Below are positions 45,187 to 57,291 of a stretch of 64,000 nucleotides of DNA, in pieces. The notes beneath the pieces were generated by a model, which made no database searches, had not been told where the DNA came from, and worked only from the letters and a program-made list of their open reading frames with translations. This DNA is from Pestalotiopsis fici W106-1 (Eukaryota; Ascomycota; Sordariomycetes; Amphisphaeriales; Sporocadaceae): assembly GCF_000516985.1 (NCBI RefSeq), contig NW_006917099.1, positions 1,380,685 through 1,444,684 of the forward strand, in the 5' to 3' direction. Both the position numbers and the translations under genes were made by a program. Position 1 is the first letter of the stretch. Each line of letters opens with the position of its first letter.

Positions 45187-45967
45187 TCAATCGCTTCGAG
45201 GCTCGGCAGATGCGTTGAGTTGGGGGTCCGAAGCCAGAACAAATATTTTCTCGCCGGCCCTCCCATCTCCATCTCGCAGCAAGTTTCGGAAGTTGGCCTG
45301 CCAATTTCTCACGTCATTTACCAATGGACGTTCGGCTTCCAGACGAGCTACTGTAGACAAACACTGTGTCTGCCTTACCCTGCTGTCACCCGCAAACGCG
45401 TTCGGTGGTGGGTTGGCCACAGCAATAGGAGCAGACGAGTCGATTGCGGGCTGCTCATGTGGCTGGGCCCGGCCTACACCGCTGCTCGAAGCAAACGGAT
45501 TCGACGGTGGGCGGGCCGCAAACGGATTGACTGGCAGCTGATCGATACAGCGTCCATTGGTAAACAAAATTTGAAAGCACTCATCCATGTTGGAAGGCCG
45601 GCGCGTGTCGAAGTACTCCCGCAAAACTTTGAGATTTGCGCGGTCAGCTTCATCGACCGGTTCGGTCCTATCCACCACGTCCGAGGGATTCGGAAGGGAC
45701 AACCCATACATCTATTGGTGAAGTCAATATCAGTATCTCGATCTGTGAATTCCCAGAAAGCTTGTTGCTTACAGTTTTCAGCAGTGTCTGGTAGATTCTG
45801 CTGAACATGAACCGCAGACCGTAGTCTGGGTTGCCAGAACTGGCACACTTGGTTACACACAGGCGTACATAATGAAGAAACGTTTCCTCCTTGGAGTAGT
45901 TCTTCAGAGGTTCATTTGTACACTCTTTAAACAGTTGGAAAATTTCCTGTTTGCGCGCGTCATCCAT
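45187..45967 (-). CDS. Hypothetical protein with NPF motifs
   Basis: Exons on the complement: 45773-45967 and 45187-45711 (239 residues; phase-0 junction LLKT|MYG, 61-nt intron GTAAGC..CCAATAG). The first 65 residues look helical (MDDARKQEIFQLFKE) with two cysteines. The middle is low-complexity with NPFAARPPSNPFASS: two Asn-Pro-Phe motifs, the ligand of EH domains in endocytic adaptors, and a near-copy PNAFAGDS. The C-terminus (EAERPLVNDVRNWQANF) is again helical. No family was recognised. A pyrimidine-rich microsatellite lies just upstream. Confidence 0.55.
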
Positions 45968-46670
45968 GATGACGATGGTGCGGCGCGCGAGCAGTCACCA
46001 AGTCTTTTTCTTCTTCTTCTCCTTCTTCTTCTTCTCCTCCTTCTTGTTGTTCTTGTTGTTGTTGGTGGTGATGGTGGTGGTGGCGGTGGAGGAGGGGGGA
46101 TGGGGGGAAAAAGGTGAAGAGGAAAGGAAGAAAAGAAAAGGTTCCCAGATCGTTGGGAAAAAATATCAAGGCTGAAATTTGTGTGCTTGCTCTGGGGGCT
46201 TGGTTCCGTTTGTCGGCAGCCTCATCAATACATATGTAGCCACCGGGCTGCCAGCACTTGAAACCTCCGGGCCATGGGTACTTGAGTACTTTGGTACTTC
46301 AGTGGACCAAGAGGCCTCTGCAACTCTGGACTACATGCCATGCCATGCCATGCCACAACAACCGTGTCGCTGATCGAATCGCTACTCAAGAATGCCGACA
46401 GGGAAGATGGTACCCATATACTCTGCGCACTTAGGCGCGCCCCTCTGAGTCCATTGCCCGAGGGTAAGATATTGCACGAATGCGTTGGCTTGCATGACTG
46501 AACGGCTTTAATTTGAATAGAGGATTCCTCTGTGAACAAACCCATGGCCGTGATAAACAGTATTTCATGTTGAAATGACATAAATATTGAAAACCTTCTA
46601 TGATTGGAGTCTAAACACCAAGTAAAATCATGCTAACCAGCTTTTTCTCCCTTTTTCCTATTTACCAGAT
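45968..46670. other. Spacer with trinucleotide microsatellites
   Basis: CTT/CTC-rich and GGT/TGG-rich simple repeats occupy about 46,003-46,105, immediately upstream of the NPF gene. The remainder is non-coding, including a CATGC repeat near 46,335. The right end is the 3' flank of ADE5,7. Confidence 0.55.
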
Positions 46671-49043
46671 TTAATTCCACGACTCCAGGTTCTTCAGAAT
46701 ACAACCCTCTCCGCTCGAGCGGGACACCAGCTTGCCGACCGTGTAGACAGTCTCGCCAGCCTCCTTCAAGACGCGAACCACCTCGTCCACCTCTGACGGG
46801 GCGACAATGGCAATCATGCCAACACCCGTGTTGAAGGCTCGTGCCATTTCCGAGGCGTCAACGTTACCTGCCTTCTTCAACCACTTGAAGACTGGCGGCA
46901 GCTGCCAGGTGGCCACGTCAATCTCGGCCGCGAGTGTCTTGGGCAGTGCTCGCGGCACGTTCTCTGTCAGGCCACCTCCAGTGATGTGCGACAGGCCCTT
47001 GAGCTTGGAGACTACCTGCAACAGCGACTTGACGTAGATTCTGGTGGGGGTCAGGAGAGATTCTCCGACAGTGACGCCGCTGCTCTCCCAAGGGGCGGTG
47101 GCCGAATAGTCGAGGTTCTCCTCCTTGAGGATGCGGCGAACTAGGGAGAAGCCATTGGAGTGGACGCCAGCCGAGGCAAGACCAATGAGCACATCACCCT
47201 CGCGCATGTCGTCCAGACGGGGAAGACGGTTGTTCGACTCTAGGAGACCGACGGCACAGCCAGCAGCATCGTAGTCGTCACCCTGATACATGCCCGGCAT
47301 CTCGGCAGTCTCACCACCAACAAGAGCACATCCAGCCTGGATACAGCCGGCACAAACACCCTCGACGAAAGCAGCAGAAGCCTCGGGGTCAAGCTTGCTG
47401 CAGCCAATGTAGTCGAGGAACATGAGGGGCTTGGCGCCCTGAACGACCAAGTCGTTGACGTTCATGGCCACGAGGTCGATACCGACAGTATCGTGCTTCT
47501 TGGTTTGTTGGGCAATCATGAGCTTGGTACCAACACCGTCAATGGCACCGACCAGAGTGAGACCAGGAGCTTGGAAACCAGCTCCAGTCAGATCAACCTC
47601 GCCACCAAAACCACCAATCTCTGCATCAGCGCCGGGAATGGCAGTGGAGCGGACGGCCTTCTTGATGCGCTCAACAAACTGGTTGCCAGCCTCTATGCTG
47701 ACACCAGCCTGTGCATATGTGAGTGCCTTTTTTGTGTCCGAGGTAGGTCGGAAAGCGCGGTGGGCAATATCCCGGCGGAAGTACATCTTGTTGAACTCGA
47801 TGAGCTTGACACCCTCGTAGGCCTTGTCGACGGCGGCCCGGAGGCTTTCTCCAGTAGCGGTTGCTGCAATCACACGGCCGCCCGCAGTAACAATCTTGCC
47901 GTTTTGCAGCTTGGTGCCTGCATGGAAAATGTAGGTTCCAGCAGGAGGATCGCGAATGGTCATTTCGTCACCCTTGCCGTATGCTTCGGGGTAACCTCCA
48001 GCGGCGACAACAATGGTGGTGCTAAACTTGTTTTCCACATTGAAGACCAGGCCATTTCTGTCTAGGTTTCCGTTGACACAAGCCTCCATGATCAGGGCGA
48101 GATCAGTATCTTGAGAGAGAAGGGGCATGACGGTCTGCACCTCCGGGTCGCCGAATCGCACATTGTACTCGAGAACCTTGGGGCCGTTGGCGGTAATCAT
48201 GAAACCGGTAAAGAGGATACCCTTGAATGTCAGGTTGTCTTTTCGCAGGCCGTCAATGGTGGACTGAATGATGCGGTCCATCTCGGCAATGAGTTCAGGG
48301 GTGGCAATGTTGGTGGGCGCATAGCAGCCCATTCCTCCAGTGTTGAGGCCAGTGTCACCCTCGCCGACCCGCTTGTGGTCCTGGGCCGGAGGGAAAGATT
48401 TGATGCGAGAGCCATCGCAAAAGGTCAAGACACTCAGCTCGTCACCAGCCAGGAACTCTTCAATGACAACCTCGTCGCCAGCCGAGCCAAACTCCTTGGT
48501 CAGCATGATATCCTTGAGCGCCTGGTGTGCCTCCTCTTTTGTGGTGGGGATTATGACACCCTTTCCTGCAGCCAAACCATCGGCCTTGATGACCACGTCG
48601 TGGTTGACAGAGTCGAGGTACTGCTTTGCCTTTTCGTAGTCGTCAAAGTTCTCGAAAGCGGCAGTCGGGATACCCCACTTCTTCATGAAATCCTTGGAAA
48701 AGGTCTTGCTACCTTCCATGCGGGCAGCCGCCTTGGAAGGACCAAAGCTGGGGATACCGGCCTTGGAGAAGAAATCGACGGCACCAGCGACTAATGGGGC
48801 CTCGGGACCGGGAACGACAAAGTTGACATTCTCCTTCTTGGCGAGCTCGAGAAGGGCGGGAAAGTCCTCGGGAGAGACCGAGTCGACGTTCTTGGTCTTG
48901 GGGGTCGTGGCCGTGCCTCCATTGCCGGGCACAACTAGGATGGACTCGACATTGGACGACTGGCTGAGCTTCCAAGCAATGGCATTCTCGCGGCCGCCAT
49001 TGCCAATGAGCAGAACGCGCAGGGGGTATTCGACGACCGACAT
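46671..49043 (-). CDS. ADE5,7: Bifunctional GAR synthetase / AIR synthetase (purine synthesis)
   Basis: A 790-residue single-exon fusion that catalyses steps 2 and 5 of de novo purine synthesis in the cytosol. Residues 1-430 are phosphoribosylamine-glycine ligase: [16 protein letters not shown] at the N-terminus, [10 protein letters not shown], an ATP-grasp [10 protein letters not shown] loop, and [12 protein letters not shown], the family signature. Residues 440-790 are phosphoribosylformylglycinamidine cyclo-ligase: [67 protein letters not shown]. Length and order match yeast ADE5,7; animals add a third domain, absent here. It shares a 645-bp divergent promoter with the dephospho-CoA kinase gene. 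Confidence 0.97.
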   Translation of the reverse strand: MSVVEYPLRVLLIGNGGRENAIAWKLSQSSNVESILVVPGNGGTATTPKTKNVDSVSPEDFPALLELAKKENVNFVVPGPEAPLVAGAVDFFSKAGIPSFGPSKAAARMEGSKTFSKDFMKKWGIPTAAFENFDDYEKAKQYLDSVNHDVVIKADGLAAGKGVIIPTTKEEAHQALKDIMLTKEFGSAGDEVVIEEFLAGDELSVLTFCDGSRIKSFPPAQDHKRVGEGDTGLNTGGMGCYAPTNIATPELIAEMDRIIQSTIDGLRKDNLTFKGILFTGFMITANGPKVLEYNVRFGDPEVQTVMPLLSQDTDLALIMEACVNGNLDRNGLVFNVENKFSTTIVVAAGGYPEAYGKGDEMTIRDPPAGTYIFHAGTKLQNGKIVTAGGRVIAATATGESLRAAVDKAYEGVKLIEFNKMYFRRDIAHRAFRPTSDTKKALTYAQAGVSIEAGNQFVERIKKAVRSTAIPGADAEIGGFGGEVDLTGAGFQAPGLTLVGAIDGVGTKLMIAQQTKKHDTVGIDLVAMNVNDLVVQGAKPLMFLDYIGCSKLDPEASAAFVEGVCAGCIQAGCALVGGETAEMPGMYQGDDYDAAGCAVGLLESNNRLPRLDDMREGDVLIGLASAGVHSNGFSLVRRILKEENLDYSATAPWESSGVTVGESLLTPTRIYVKSLLQVVSKLKGLSHITGGGLTENVPRALPKTLAAEIDVATWQLPPVFKWLKKAGNVDASEMARAFNTGVGMIAIVAPSEVDEVVRVLKEAGETVYTVGKLVSRSSGEGCILKNLESWN

Positions 49044-49688
49044 TTTCGAGTAGAAATGAACCGACGTGCAAAGTAGGTGGGAAATTCCAAATCGGAACGA
49101 GGACGGATGTCCTAGAGAAAGGAAGAGGAGAAGCTATTCGAGACCTGCTCTAGAATGGTTACAAAAATTTGTCCCGCGATCGCACCTGAAAGTACGTTTG
49201 TTAACCCCTCCCCCGCAATTATTTTTTACAGGGGACCTGAAAAAGGCTGAATGAGCAGGGATCTTTTAGTGACGTCTAGTGGAGGAGCCATATGACTCGA
49301 ATTTGAACCTTGAGCGAATTGATGGCGAATGATTTGCAAATGAGTAGAAACTTGTTGAAGAAGATGTGTAGTGAATAATTGATACATTTAAGCCACGATT
49401 CAGACACGTCAATTTGATCGTGGAAATAAACGACTCTTTCAGAAAATCGTATACTCGAGATCCCAATAGACGCCAAGAAAACCGTGGTCCACTTTCCCGA
49501 GGTCTTGCCTTATCAACGTTATCGCCGTGACATGCCGGTTAAGCTCGGCCAACCGTGTCTTGGAGGCTCATTCAAGAACCTCGACGCCACATTGTACAAC
49601 GCGACGAGTTGCGCTCAAGAACCGCAAGCCTGCACATGATCAATCTCCAAGTTGTTCAGAACAGCGTTTACTTGTAGTCTCGCCCATC
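49044..49688. other. Divergent promoter of ADE5,7 and dephospho-CoA kinase
   Basis: A frame in line with the kinase runs 54 codons upstream of the chosen ATG (from 49527). It is Ser/Arg-rich and could be a mitochondrial presequence if translated. Otherwise the region is non-coding. Confidence 0.5.
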
Positions 49689-50513
49689 ATGCTGCTTATT
49701 GGCCTGACTGGGTCCATAGCGACCGGAAAGTCTACCGTCTCCTCCATTCTTTCGTCTCCACCTTACAAGCTTCCCATCATTGATGCAGACGTGCTGGCGC
49801 GCAAAGTGGTCGAGCCAGGGACTGCCGGCTACAATGCAATCGTCAAATACTTTGGTCCGACGACGCCCGAGCTCCTGGTCGAGCCGTCGGACACAATGCC
49901 GGAGAATGGAATCAATGGCAAGGGCAGGCCTCTCAATAGGCCAGCATTGGGCAGACGCGTCTTTGGCGATAGCGAGGAGCGGAAAAAGGATCGAGGCGTC
50001 TTGAACAAGATTGTCCATCCCGCCGTGCGCAAGGAAATGTACAAGTCCCTGCTCTGGTGCTATGTCACGGGTCATTGGGCAGTGATATTGGATGTTCCCC
50101 TCTTGTTTGAGAGTGCGCTGGATCGCATGTGCGGAGTCGTCATGGTAGTCGCCGTCAGAGAACCCGAGGTGCAAATGAAGAGATTAATGGATCGCGATCC
50201 CCATCTCACTAGGGAGGATGCACAAAACCGGGTCTTGAGTCAGACAGACGTGAGGCTCAAGGCGAGGAGGTGCGAGGCTCGGGGCAAGGGAAAGGGGGTT
50301 GTGGTTTGGAACGATTCGTCCAAGGAGGAGCTCAAGGCCGAGATTGACAATGCGATCCAGGAGATACAAAAGAGAAGCCCCAGCTGGTGGAATTGGTTCC
50401 TTTTGCTCAACCCTCCACTGGCCGTACTGTCAGGCGCATGGACATTTTGGCAAAATGTGCAAATCAACAAGAGGTGGAATGAGCTGGAGCTCAAGGAAAA
50501 GGCAAAGCTGTAA
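49689..50513 (+). CDS. CAB5: Dephospho-CoA kinase
   Basis: Last step of CoA synthesis: phosphorylates dephospho-CoA at the ribose 3'-OH. A 274-residue protein starting at MLLIGLTGSIATGKST, whose P-loop lies right at the N-terminus as in the family. IIDADVLARKVVEPG, a lid-associated VHPAVRKEMYKSL and ILDVPLLFESALDR follow, then RLMDRDPHLTREDAQNRV, the CoaE signature helix. An insertion of about 20 residues (MPENGINGKGRPLNRPAL) precedes GRRVFG. The C-terminus is unusual for bacterial enzymes: WWNWFLLLNPPLAVLSGAW is hydrophobic enough for a membrane anchor and is followed by a charged end, so the enzyme may sit on a membrane. The alternative upstream ATG at 49527 would add 54 residues. Confidence 0.9.
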   Translation: MLLIGLTGSIATGKSTVSSILSSPPYKLPIIDADVLARKVVEPGTAGYNAIVKYFGPTTPELLVEPSDTMPENGINGKGRPLNRPALGRRVFGDSEERKKDRGVLNKIVHPAVRKEMYKSLLWCYVTGHWAVILDVPLLFESALDRMCGVVMVVAVREPEVQMKRLMDRDPHLTREDAQNRVLSQTDVRLKARRCEARGKGKGVVVWNDSSKEELKAEIDNAIQEIQKRSPSWWNWFLLLNPPLAVLSGAWTFWQNVQINKRWNELELKEKAKL

Positions 50514-51021
50514 ATGTGGAGCTGGAGCGATTGTGACAAACGGGAGAGCGACCAGGTGTTTATCCCAGAAGACGCGGGTTGCCAGGTCAGGGCCACTGAA
50601 CAGATGATCAATTGTCGAGACAATTTTATGCTATTGGCAACGATTGGACGCAGAGCTTCAAAGCTGCCTGTGTACTCTATTTAATTCAAGAACTCGGGTG
50701 TTCCTTCCTTTATTCCCTGCATCATTTCGTCGACCTTTTATTCATTCATACTCGACCCCATTCGAGCTCTACAAGCTCCATCATCTCTCATTCATCACCT
50801 CTAATATCATCTCGACTTCTTGGGTCATTTTCCTCTGCACCAATCTCTAAAGTATTGGCAATTTTGGCAGCCGTACAGCAGCATCTTGGCCCATTTGACG
50901 CTCGTTTCAACCAGTACCAAACGGAGTCTACACCTCCAGCTTTGTTCGCAACACAGCCCAGCCATTCTCATAGCAAACACCGTTCACTCATAATCGGCAA
51001 ATCTCGTCTCCGTTCATCACA
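50514..51021. other. Intergenic region and long leader of the WG-rich gene
   Basis: CT-rich sequence from about 50,700 onward resembles a fungal core promoter and 5' UTR. No gene was seen. Confidence 0.5.
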
Positions 51022-53276
51022 ATGCGCGGCAAACAGCCCAACTCGTTTTGCGAATGGGTAATTGGTGCAAACTATACGCGTCGCAAAAAAACCACGCGGA
51101 GGACAGTTGCGAGCCTGACTGTGGAAACCGACGACGAGACTGACACCGACACCATATCACTCTCTATCCCTCGTGGAAAGCGGCAATCCAGACCTGCGCG
51201 TTCTAAACCAGAGAAGCAGGTCCGTTTCTCCGAAGCTGCAAATGAGTCGTCTGAAGATGCCAAAGAGGTCAGTCACAGGAACTTCTACCGTCGCCTCAGA
51301 CCAAAGATGCCTTTTGTCTCGAAACACATCTCTTCTGCCATTTCAGATGACATTTAATGACTGACTTGGCACAGGCAGACACCAGTGCAACCAGCGCCGA
51401 GCCGTCCGAAGCAGAGGTCAGTGAGAACGAGACAACCGACGCAGCTCAAGATGAAGCCACGGATGAAGACATTGACTCTGATTGTCCCTGCGGAAAATGT
51501 GTTTCGGGAAGAGAGAGACTAAAGAAGAAGCAGGAGGAAGAGTCGGATGCTGACGCTCATACCAAACACAAGGACAAGAAGAAGAAGGTAGCCGCCAAGA
51601 ACAAGTCAAAGAGCAAGCCCAAGGAAAAGAACGGCAAGAAAAAGAAAGACAAAGAGGAGGAACCCGAGTCAGAGACAGAGGCCGGCTCTGGGTCTGAAAC
51701 CGCAGTAGACTCCAGCGCTTCCGAGGATGAGGAAATGAAGAACACCAAGCCCAAGAACAAGAAGCAAAAGGGTAAAGGGGCCAACAAGAAGCAAGCAGAG
51801 ACATCTGGAGAAGAGTCCGAGGCAGTCAATGATACTGAAGAGGAAAAGCCAAAGAACAAGGGTAAAAACAAGGGCAAGAATCAAAACAACCAACCCAAGG
51901 GCAACCAAAAGAACAAGAACAAGGGTGGTAATGCCAACAAGAAGTCGGATGAGACATCTGAAGAGCAAGAGGTTACAGAGATCGTCCCTTCAGTCAAGAA
52001 GAAGAAGGAAAAGAAAAGCAAGGGCTTTGTTCAGCCTCCTCCTCGCCGACCCGATTTGTTGATGCCCGTCAGCGCACATGTTGTACAGGTCGAACATTCC
52101 ATCGAGAGTGCCGAGGACCCACGCCCAAATGCATTCTACGATGCTGAGCATGGAGTCATGCGTGTCTACCACGGCGGCGCCTATGGAAATCCATATGGCG
52201 TCTTGTACCCAAAGCGCTGGGGTCCGAGTATGCCTTTGGGTACTCCTCATCCCTCGCAGAACCCCTGGATTTATGGGTTTCCTCCTTCTCATGCTCCAGC
52301 TCCGCCTCTTCAAAGTACCCCAACCACCCGTGTCGCTGTTGGTCCTGGCCCCGGAAATCCCTGGTATCAGGGTGAAGGCGTGGTTCAGGTCAACAATCCC
52401 GTTACTCCCATGCCCAAGGATCCTCGCGCCATCTACAATGAGTCACCTTCCATCAGAGCCGCTGCCAAGAAAGACGGCAACAATGTCGTTCCTTTTGCTC
52501 CTCAAGGCTCTCGGGCTGGATCCAATGGAGGCCGGGGCATTCAGGGTGCCCCGGAAGCCAAAGAGGATGGACCGGGTGACAATGTTGGAAATTCCAACGA
52601 CCCGGCCAAGGAGCCTTGGAGTCCAGAGCATAGCAAGAAGCTAGCAGAGGCCTTGGAGGAACAGGCAAAGAAGCAGAGTAATAGTAGGGCAGGAAGCAAG
52701 AAGAATAGTCAGGCGGAAAGTCCAAAGGGTAGCAAGGCCGGAAGTCAGAAGAATGACGATGGATGGAACACGGATGGGAACAACAACAATGCCACTGAGG
52801 CCTGGGACGCTGGCAATGTTGGTAATCCCGGTTTGGACTGGGGCGGCGGCGAGAAGAACGACTGGGGCAACGGCGAAAACAACGACTGGGGCAACGGCGA
52901 GAACAACGCCTGGGGAGCAACTGGTGACCAGAAAGCCAACAGCGTGGACGCAAACGATGCCCAGAACAAGGACAATGAAGCCAATAATTCTACATCAGAT
53001 AAAGCCCCATCTACTGGTGGCAACGTCATGGGCCGAGGGGATCATCCCAAGGAGGACAGCCCTCAGTCGCGTCAGTCCAATGAATCCATGCCCGGTGCCT
53101 GGCCCCAACTTGGCGGCAATGTTTTGGGTGGCTCGACAAAAGGCGACACTGCAGCAGAAAATGACAACACTAATGACAATAATCAGGAGTGGCAAAACCA
53201 AAACGTTGCTGTCGAAACCGGTGGGTGGTGGCAAAGCAAGGAGGGACAAGCGGATGCGGCAAAACCAATGTGGTAA
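51022..53276 (+). CDS. Disordered Lys/Glu-rich protein with WG/GW repeats
   Basis: Exons 51022-51267 and 51375-53276 (715 residues; 107-nt intron, phase 0). A short N-terminal part holds a KQVRF segment matching the RVxF docking motif of protein phosphatase 1. An acidic/basic polyampholyte follows (many KKKK, EESE and KNKGKN runs) with one CPCGKC. The middle has a Pro/Tyr-rich region (MPLGTPHPSQNPWIYGFPP) around a possible beta-rich YHGGAYGNPYGVLYP. The C-terminus has repeated DWGNGEN/NNDWGNG units and other WG or GW pairs, the composition that binds Argonaute proteins in GW/WG proteins. No globular domain was recognised. The function is unknown; involvement in RNA silencing or P-bodies is only a suggestion from composition. 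Confidence 0.72.
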
Positions 53277-54015
53277 AGATCCATCTGGAGATACGGGACA
53301 CGGCTACACAAAGTCGAGAGAAAAGGGCTCATACTGTCACCAATGCATACCGTGGTCTTGACTGGTATAATGCAATGGAAGACAACGGGCTGTGGATTCA
53401 GCAATTTGTCAATTTGTTGTCTGGGAGTTTCTGCTTGTTTCTGCTAGACTGGTTTGTTCTACTGGTTTGTTCTTGATACTCTGACTGAACTAGCCAAATT
53501 GTCACACTCGTTGCGGTAGTGAGTCTATACTCCCAAGACGTTTAAGAATAATTAAGAGTAATATGATATTTATGATAGGCCTTTAAATTTTCGTCATGAA
53601 AACTAATCCTTACATGTTTGTTTAATAGCACAATCATGTGTCATGAGCTAGCTACATCGGATTCAACGTGATCATGTTCCTGACCGCGAGTTTCTACTCA
53701 CGCAATAGAATTTGCAGAAAAGTCACTGAGCGTTATGTAACATGATGCATACAGAGCGAAGATGGCAATCTGAATTGAACACTATGACAAACACAGCTTT
53801 ACATTTTGTGTAACACGAACCAAGAATGTCTTTTTTGATGCAAATGCCGACTCCTTCCTCATTTCCGAACCAGAGGAGACTTTCCAGGCAAGCCAGGCGA
53901 GACGCTTTTGTCCATAAGTAAAGAATATGCATTAACAAAAGTGATGAAAGATTGCAACGAGTTGAGCAAGTATGATCAGTTGCAGAGAGCAGTGCCAAGT
54001 TGGAAAAGGACACAA
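53277..54015. other. Convergent 3' spacer
   Basis: Lies between the WG-rich gene and the eIF5 gene, which converge. 3' UTR-like AT-rich sequence; no gene was seen. Confidence 0.5.
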
Positions 54016-55401
54016 TTAGTCCTCCTCCTCGGAAGACTCCTCGTCAGCCTCGTCGAGCCACTTGATAAAGGGCTCGGCAGCCTTGCGGATGGAACGAGAA
54101 GTGGAGAGATCGCAGTACTTCTTACTGGCCTTGCTACCCCACTTGCGGACAAACTCCTCAGAGATGAGTTCCTGGTCGTACAGCTGGTACAGGATCTTGT
54201 TGGAAACAACATCAGCGGTCAGCAACTTGGGGTTTTTCTTGCCCTCCTTGGCCAAAAGGCACTCGATTCCTCCCATCAGTGCCTTTTCGTGACGCTCGGA
54301 GATCTTGCTAGGGTTCTCGGGGTCCTTGAGGAACTACAAGTTTGTTAGTATAATGTTGTCCAAGAATGGAAACAAGACAATGCTCACCTGCTTGAGAAGA
54401 CCAGCACGCTTGGGGATCTGAGTGACAATGTCGGCGGTGAACAGGGCCTGAACAAGGACCATGACGGTCTTGTGCTTGGCCTCAATGTTCAGCTCCTTGG
54501 CCTTTTTGTAAATGGCAAGGTCTTCGACTTTGTCAATGCCTCCAGTCTCTGTAGCCTTTTCCAGAATCCAGTTGCCAAGTTCGTCATAGACGGTGGGGCC
54601 ACTGGCCTCGCCATCTTCATCCTCGTCAGCACCCTCAAGGACGAGCTTGTCGCGGAACTCGGTTGGGAGCCTGTTCTGACGGGCCTTGACGGCCTCCTCA
54701 GACATGTCGACAGCCCAATCATCATCCTTGACTTCCTTGGGGGCGTCAATGTCCTGAGCGGCGGCATTGATTTGACGGGTAAACTCGTCGTCGCTACCGG
54801 CCTCGCCTGCCTCGTCTTCACCATTCTCGTTGGAGCCATTCTCCGAGTTATCATCGCCACCGCTAGCGTTACCGTTCTCGCCATTCTGCAGGCCCAACTG
54901 CTTGGCTCTGCGAGCAGCCTGGCGCTCAGCCTTTGTAGTCTTGGACTTTTTGCCCTTCTTGGTCTGGGTCTTCAGGATGAAGTTGATCAAGTTGGAGTGG
55001 ACAAGAGGCTTGCTGCGGGCACCACAGGCCTTGCAATCCTTGCGAACAACATCATCCTTGATGGTGAGGTCGGTTTCGGGATTGCCACAGTCGTCACAGA
55101 GAACGTACTTCTCAATAAAGACGAACAGAGACTTTTGCAGAGTCTCGCCATCGTGGGCGCCGTTGATGATCCAGCGGTCATCCGGGGGATCCATGTTGGT
55201 TTGAGCACCGAGATCAAGTCCAAACCACTTGATGACATGGCCTCCGGGGCGGGCAAGGGACTGAGCGATGGTGCTCAGGTTGACAACAACGGTCTTGATA
55301 CCGTTGCCCTTGCCTTCGACCTTGACTTGGAGTCTGGGCATCTTGTAGCGGTAGAACTTGTCGTCGCCCCTCTTGGGGTTGATGGCAAGAAGCTCGACCA
55401 T
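54016..55401 (-). CDS. TIF5: Translation initiation factor eIF5
   Basis: GTPase-activating protein for eIF2 in the 43S/48S preinitiation complex. Exons on the complement: 54388-55401 and 54016-54333 (443 residues; 54-nt intron, phase 0). The N-terminal domain has FYRYKMPRLQVKVEGKGNG with the arginine finger (Arg18, equivalent to yeast Arg15), GHVIKWFGLDLGAQT, and a four-Cys zinc ribbon CDDC..CKAC near residues 100-125. An acidic, Asn/Gly-rich linker follows. The C-terminal W2/HEAT domain ends FIKWLDEADEESSEEED, containing the aromatic/acidic box that binds eIF2-beta and eIF3c. Confidence 0.95.
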
Positions 55402-57291
55402 TTTGGCGGTAGTTTTGAGCAGATGGTATGAATCTGGTATGTGATTATAGAAGCGGATTTATAAGCGGCTGAGCTTGAGCTTGAGCTGTGCTTAGCAGAC
55501 GGACAGGCGTTTCGGCGATGAATTTATGGTGATGATGACACTGGTTCGGAAAGACTAGTAGGTCATTTGCGAACAGACGAGTCGGTTACTTGATTTTTTA
55601 GAGTTGGCAACAGAATATTGTACTCGTGGATTCGAGAGTATAGAGGATGGACGAGCCAGGCTGTCAGTAATAAATCTTATGCTGAGCAAACATAGGGGAG
55701 ACTGGAGACAGGTTGTCGTGGGCGTAGGCAGGCATTAACTCGTTGCGAGATCGATTCAGCCGACAGAACTGATGTTGGGGCTACAAGGTTTTCGCGGTAT
55801 GCGAAAAGACTGCAGCGTGAGAGGGGGTAGGTGTGTAAACACTGCGTTCTTGTCGTGCTGATACATAAACAGCAATGTAAAATGTACCCTTTTACGTGGG
55901 GTTTCGGGATAGTGGCAAGGTCGGGAGATTGAAAAACCGGTCGCACGACAAGCAGCTTTTCAGGACTCTGTGATTGCCGTTGGGTTGATGCAGACGGGCA
56001 GATTGTGAATGGTTGTCAGACGTTTGGGCAAGCGATGCGCGCTGTCGCCGGACAAGTCAATGGTTTGGAGGTGTCAGCAAGCACGAACGAGGCCGCAAAT
56101 TGTTGTTCTGTAGAGACGTTTCCTTTCAGTCCGAGAAAGGTGATCAAGGATTGGTTTCAGATGATCCGCACGTGGCTTACCAATCTGGTGGTGGAATTTT
56201 TGGTTTTCGCTGAGCAGTGCAAAAGGAAGTGTTGAGAAAAAGTGACAAAAAAATGTGGTGTCGGAAAAGGAAGAAAGAGGAAGAAAAGAGGAGGAGGCCA
56301 GAAAAGAAAATGGAGCCGAAAGCGTCGAGCTGCGAATGAGGCACAACCAATCCTGGCACCTGCCGACCTGATTGACTGGCTGCTGACTGCGCTCAACGTC
56401 GGACCACTGGATTTCTGCAGTGGAGGGGCAGAGGGGCTGAGGGGCGCTGGGAGCACTGACCATTGGTAGGTTACGGGCGGCGGTTTCGCAGTTTCTCAGG
56501 GTCGGAGCCTAGAAGGAAGCGAACTGGAGTCTCGGCGGCCAAAACCAGAGTCACTCTTTAGTGAGTCGGCGGCTGCCTAGGTACATCTCGGTACTTTGCG
56601 GATTGCACAAAAACTCCAGTTCTTTGTGGGGTTTGAGGCAAAAAAATGAAGAGGGAAAAAAATCCCACTGATCCCATGGTAAATTGAATTGTTACACTAA
56701 TTATCGGGCCGGGCGAGCATTTGTCGTATGTTGGCGAGGTCCGGCCAGATTATCTACACCATGACCAAGGGTATCATGGAGGGTGGAAACACCAAGCCGT
56801 CGGAAGCCGTGATTGCCCTTTGATACAAGACGCAGGATATTCAGATTTTGGGTTCCAATGATGAATTTTCAAGCACACTTTTTCATACACTGTGGCTGGA
56901 CGCGTGAATTGAGCAAGTGACACACCAAAACAAGTCCATCTCCGAGACACACTGATTCTGCTGACAACTCATTGTTGTATATCAATTGACCGACACGAAG
57001 CTTCTCAAATAATGCTTCATCAATTCGGTACGACACGCAATATGTCGCTCATCTACCCTGTTCATGCAAACCATGAAATATTGTCACCTTCAACGCCACA
57101 TTTGCCCGGTTGAAAGCGTCCCCAAAAAATGCTCACAGCCTTGTGCTGGATTTATGTAAGAACTTGCCATCGCGAATCGAGGCTATAGAAACGTGAATGC
57201 AATACTGCACTCTGGTGCCTGGGGTATAAGAAAAGAAAAAGTAAAAAGAAGCCATGCTGTATGTATAATGGGTCGCTCAGAGAGAAACGGG
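55402..57291. other. 1.9-kb intergenic region
   Basis: Contains the eIF5 promoter (left) and the 3' flank of the bHLH gene (right). The purine-rich stretch near 56,240-56,320 gives basic-residue frames with no protein features. No gene or repeat was recognised. Confidence 0.5.

Noticed and set aside
47493..48794. Long plus-strand frames opposite ADE5,7
   Set aside because: They are antisense shadows of a strongly biased conserved gene.
54472..55431. 319-codon plus-strand frame opposite eIF5
   Set aside because: It mirrors the eIF5 coding frame; no independent features.
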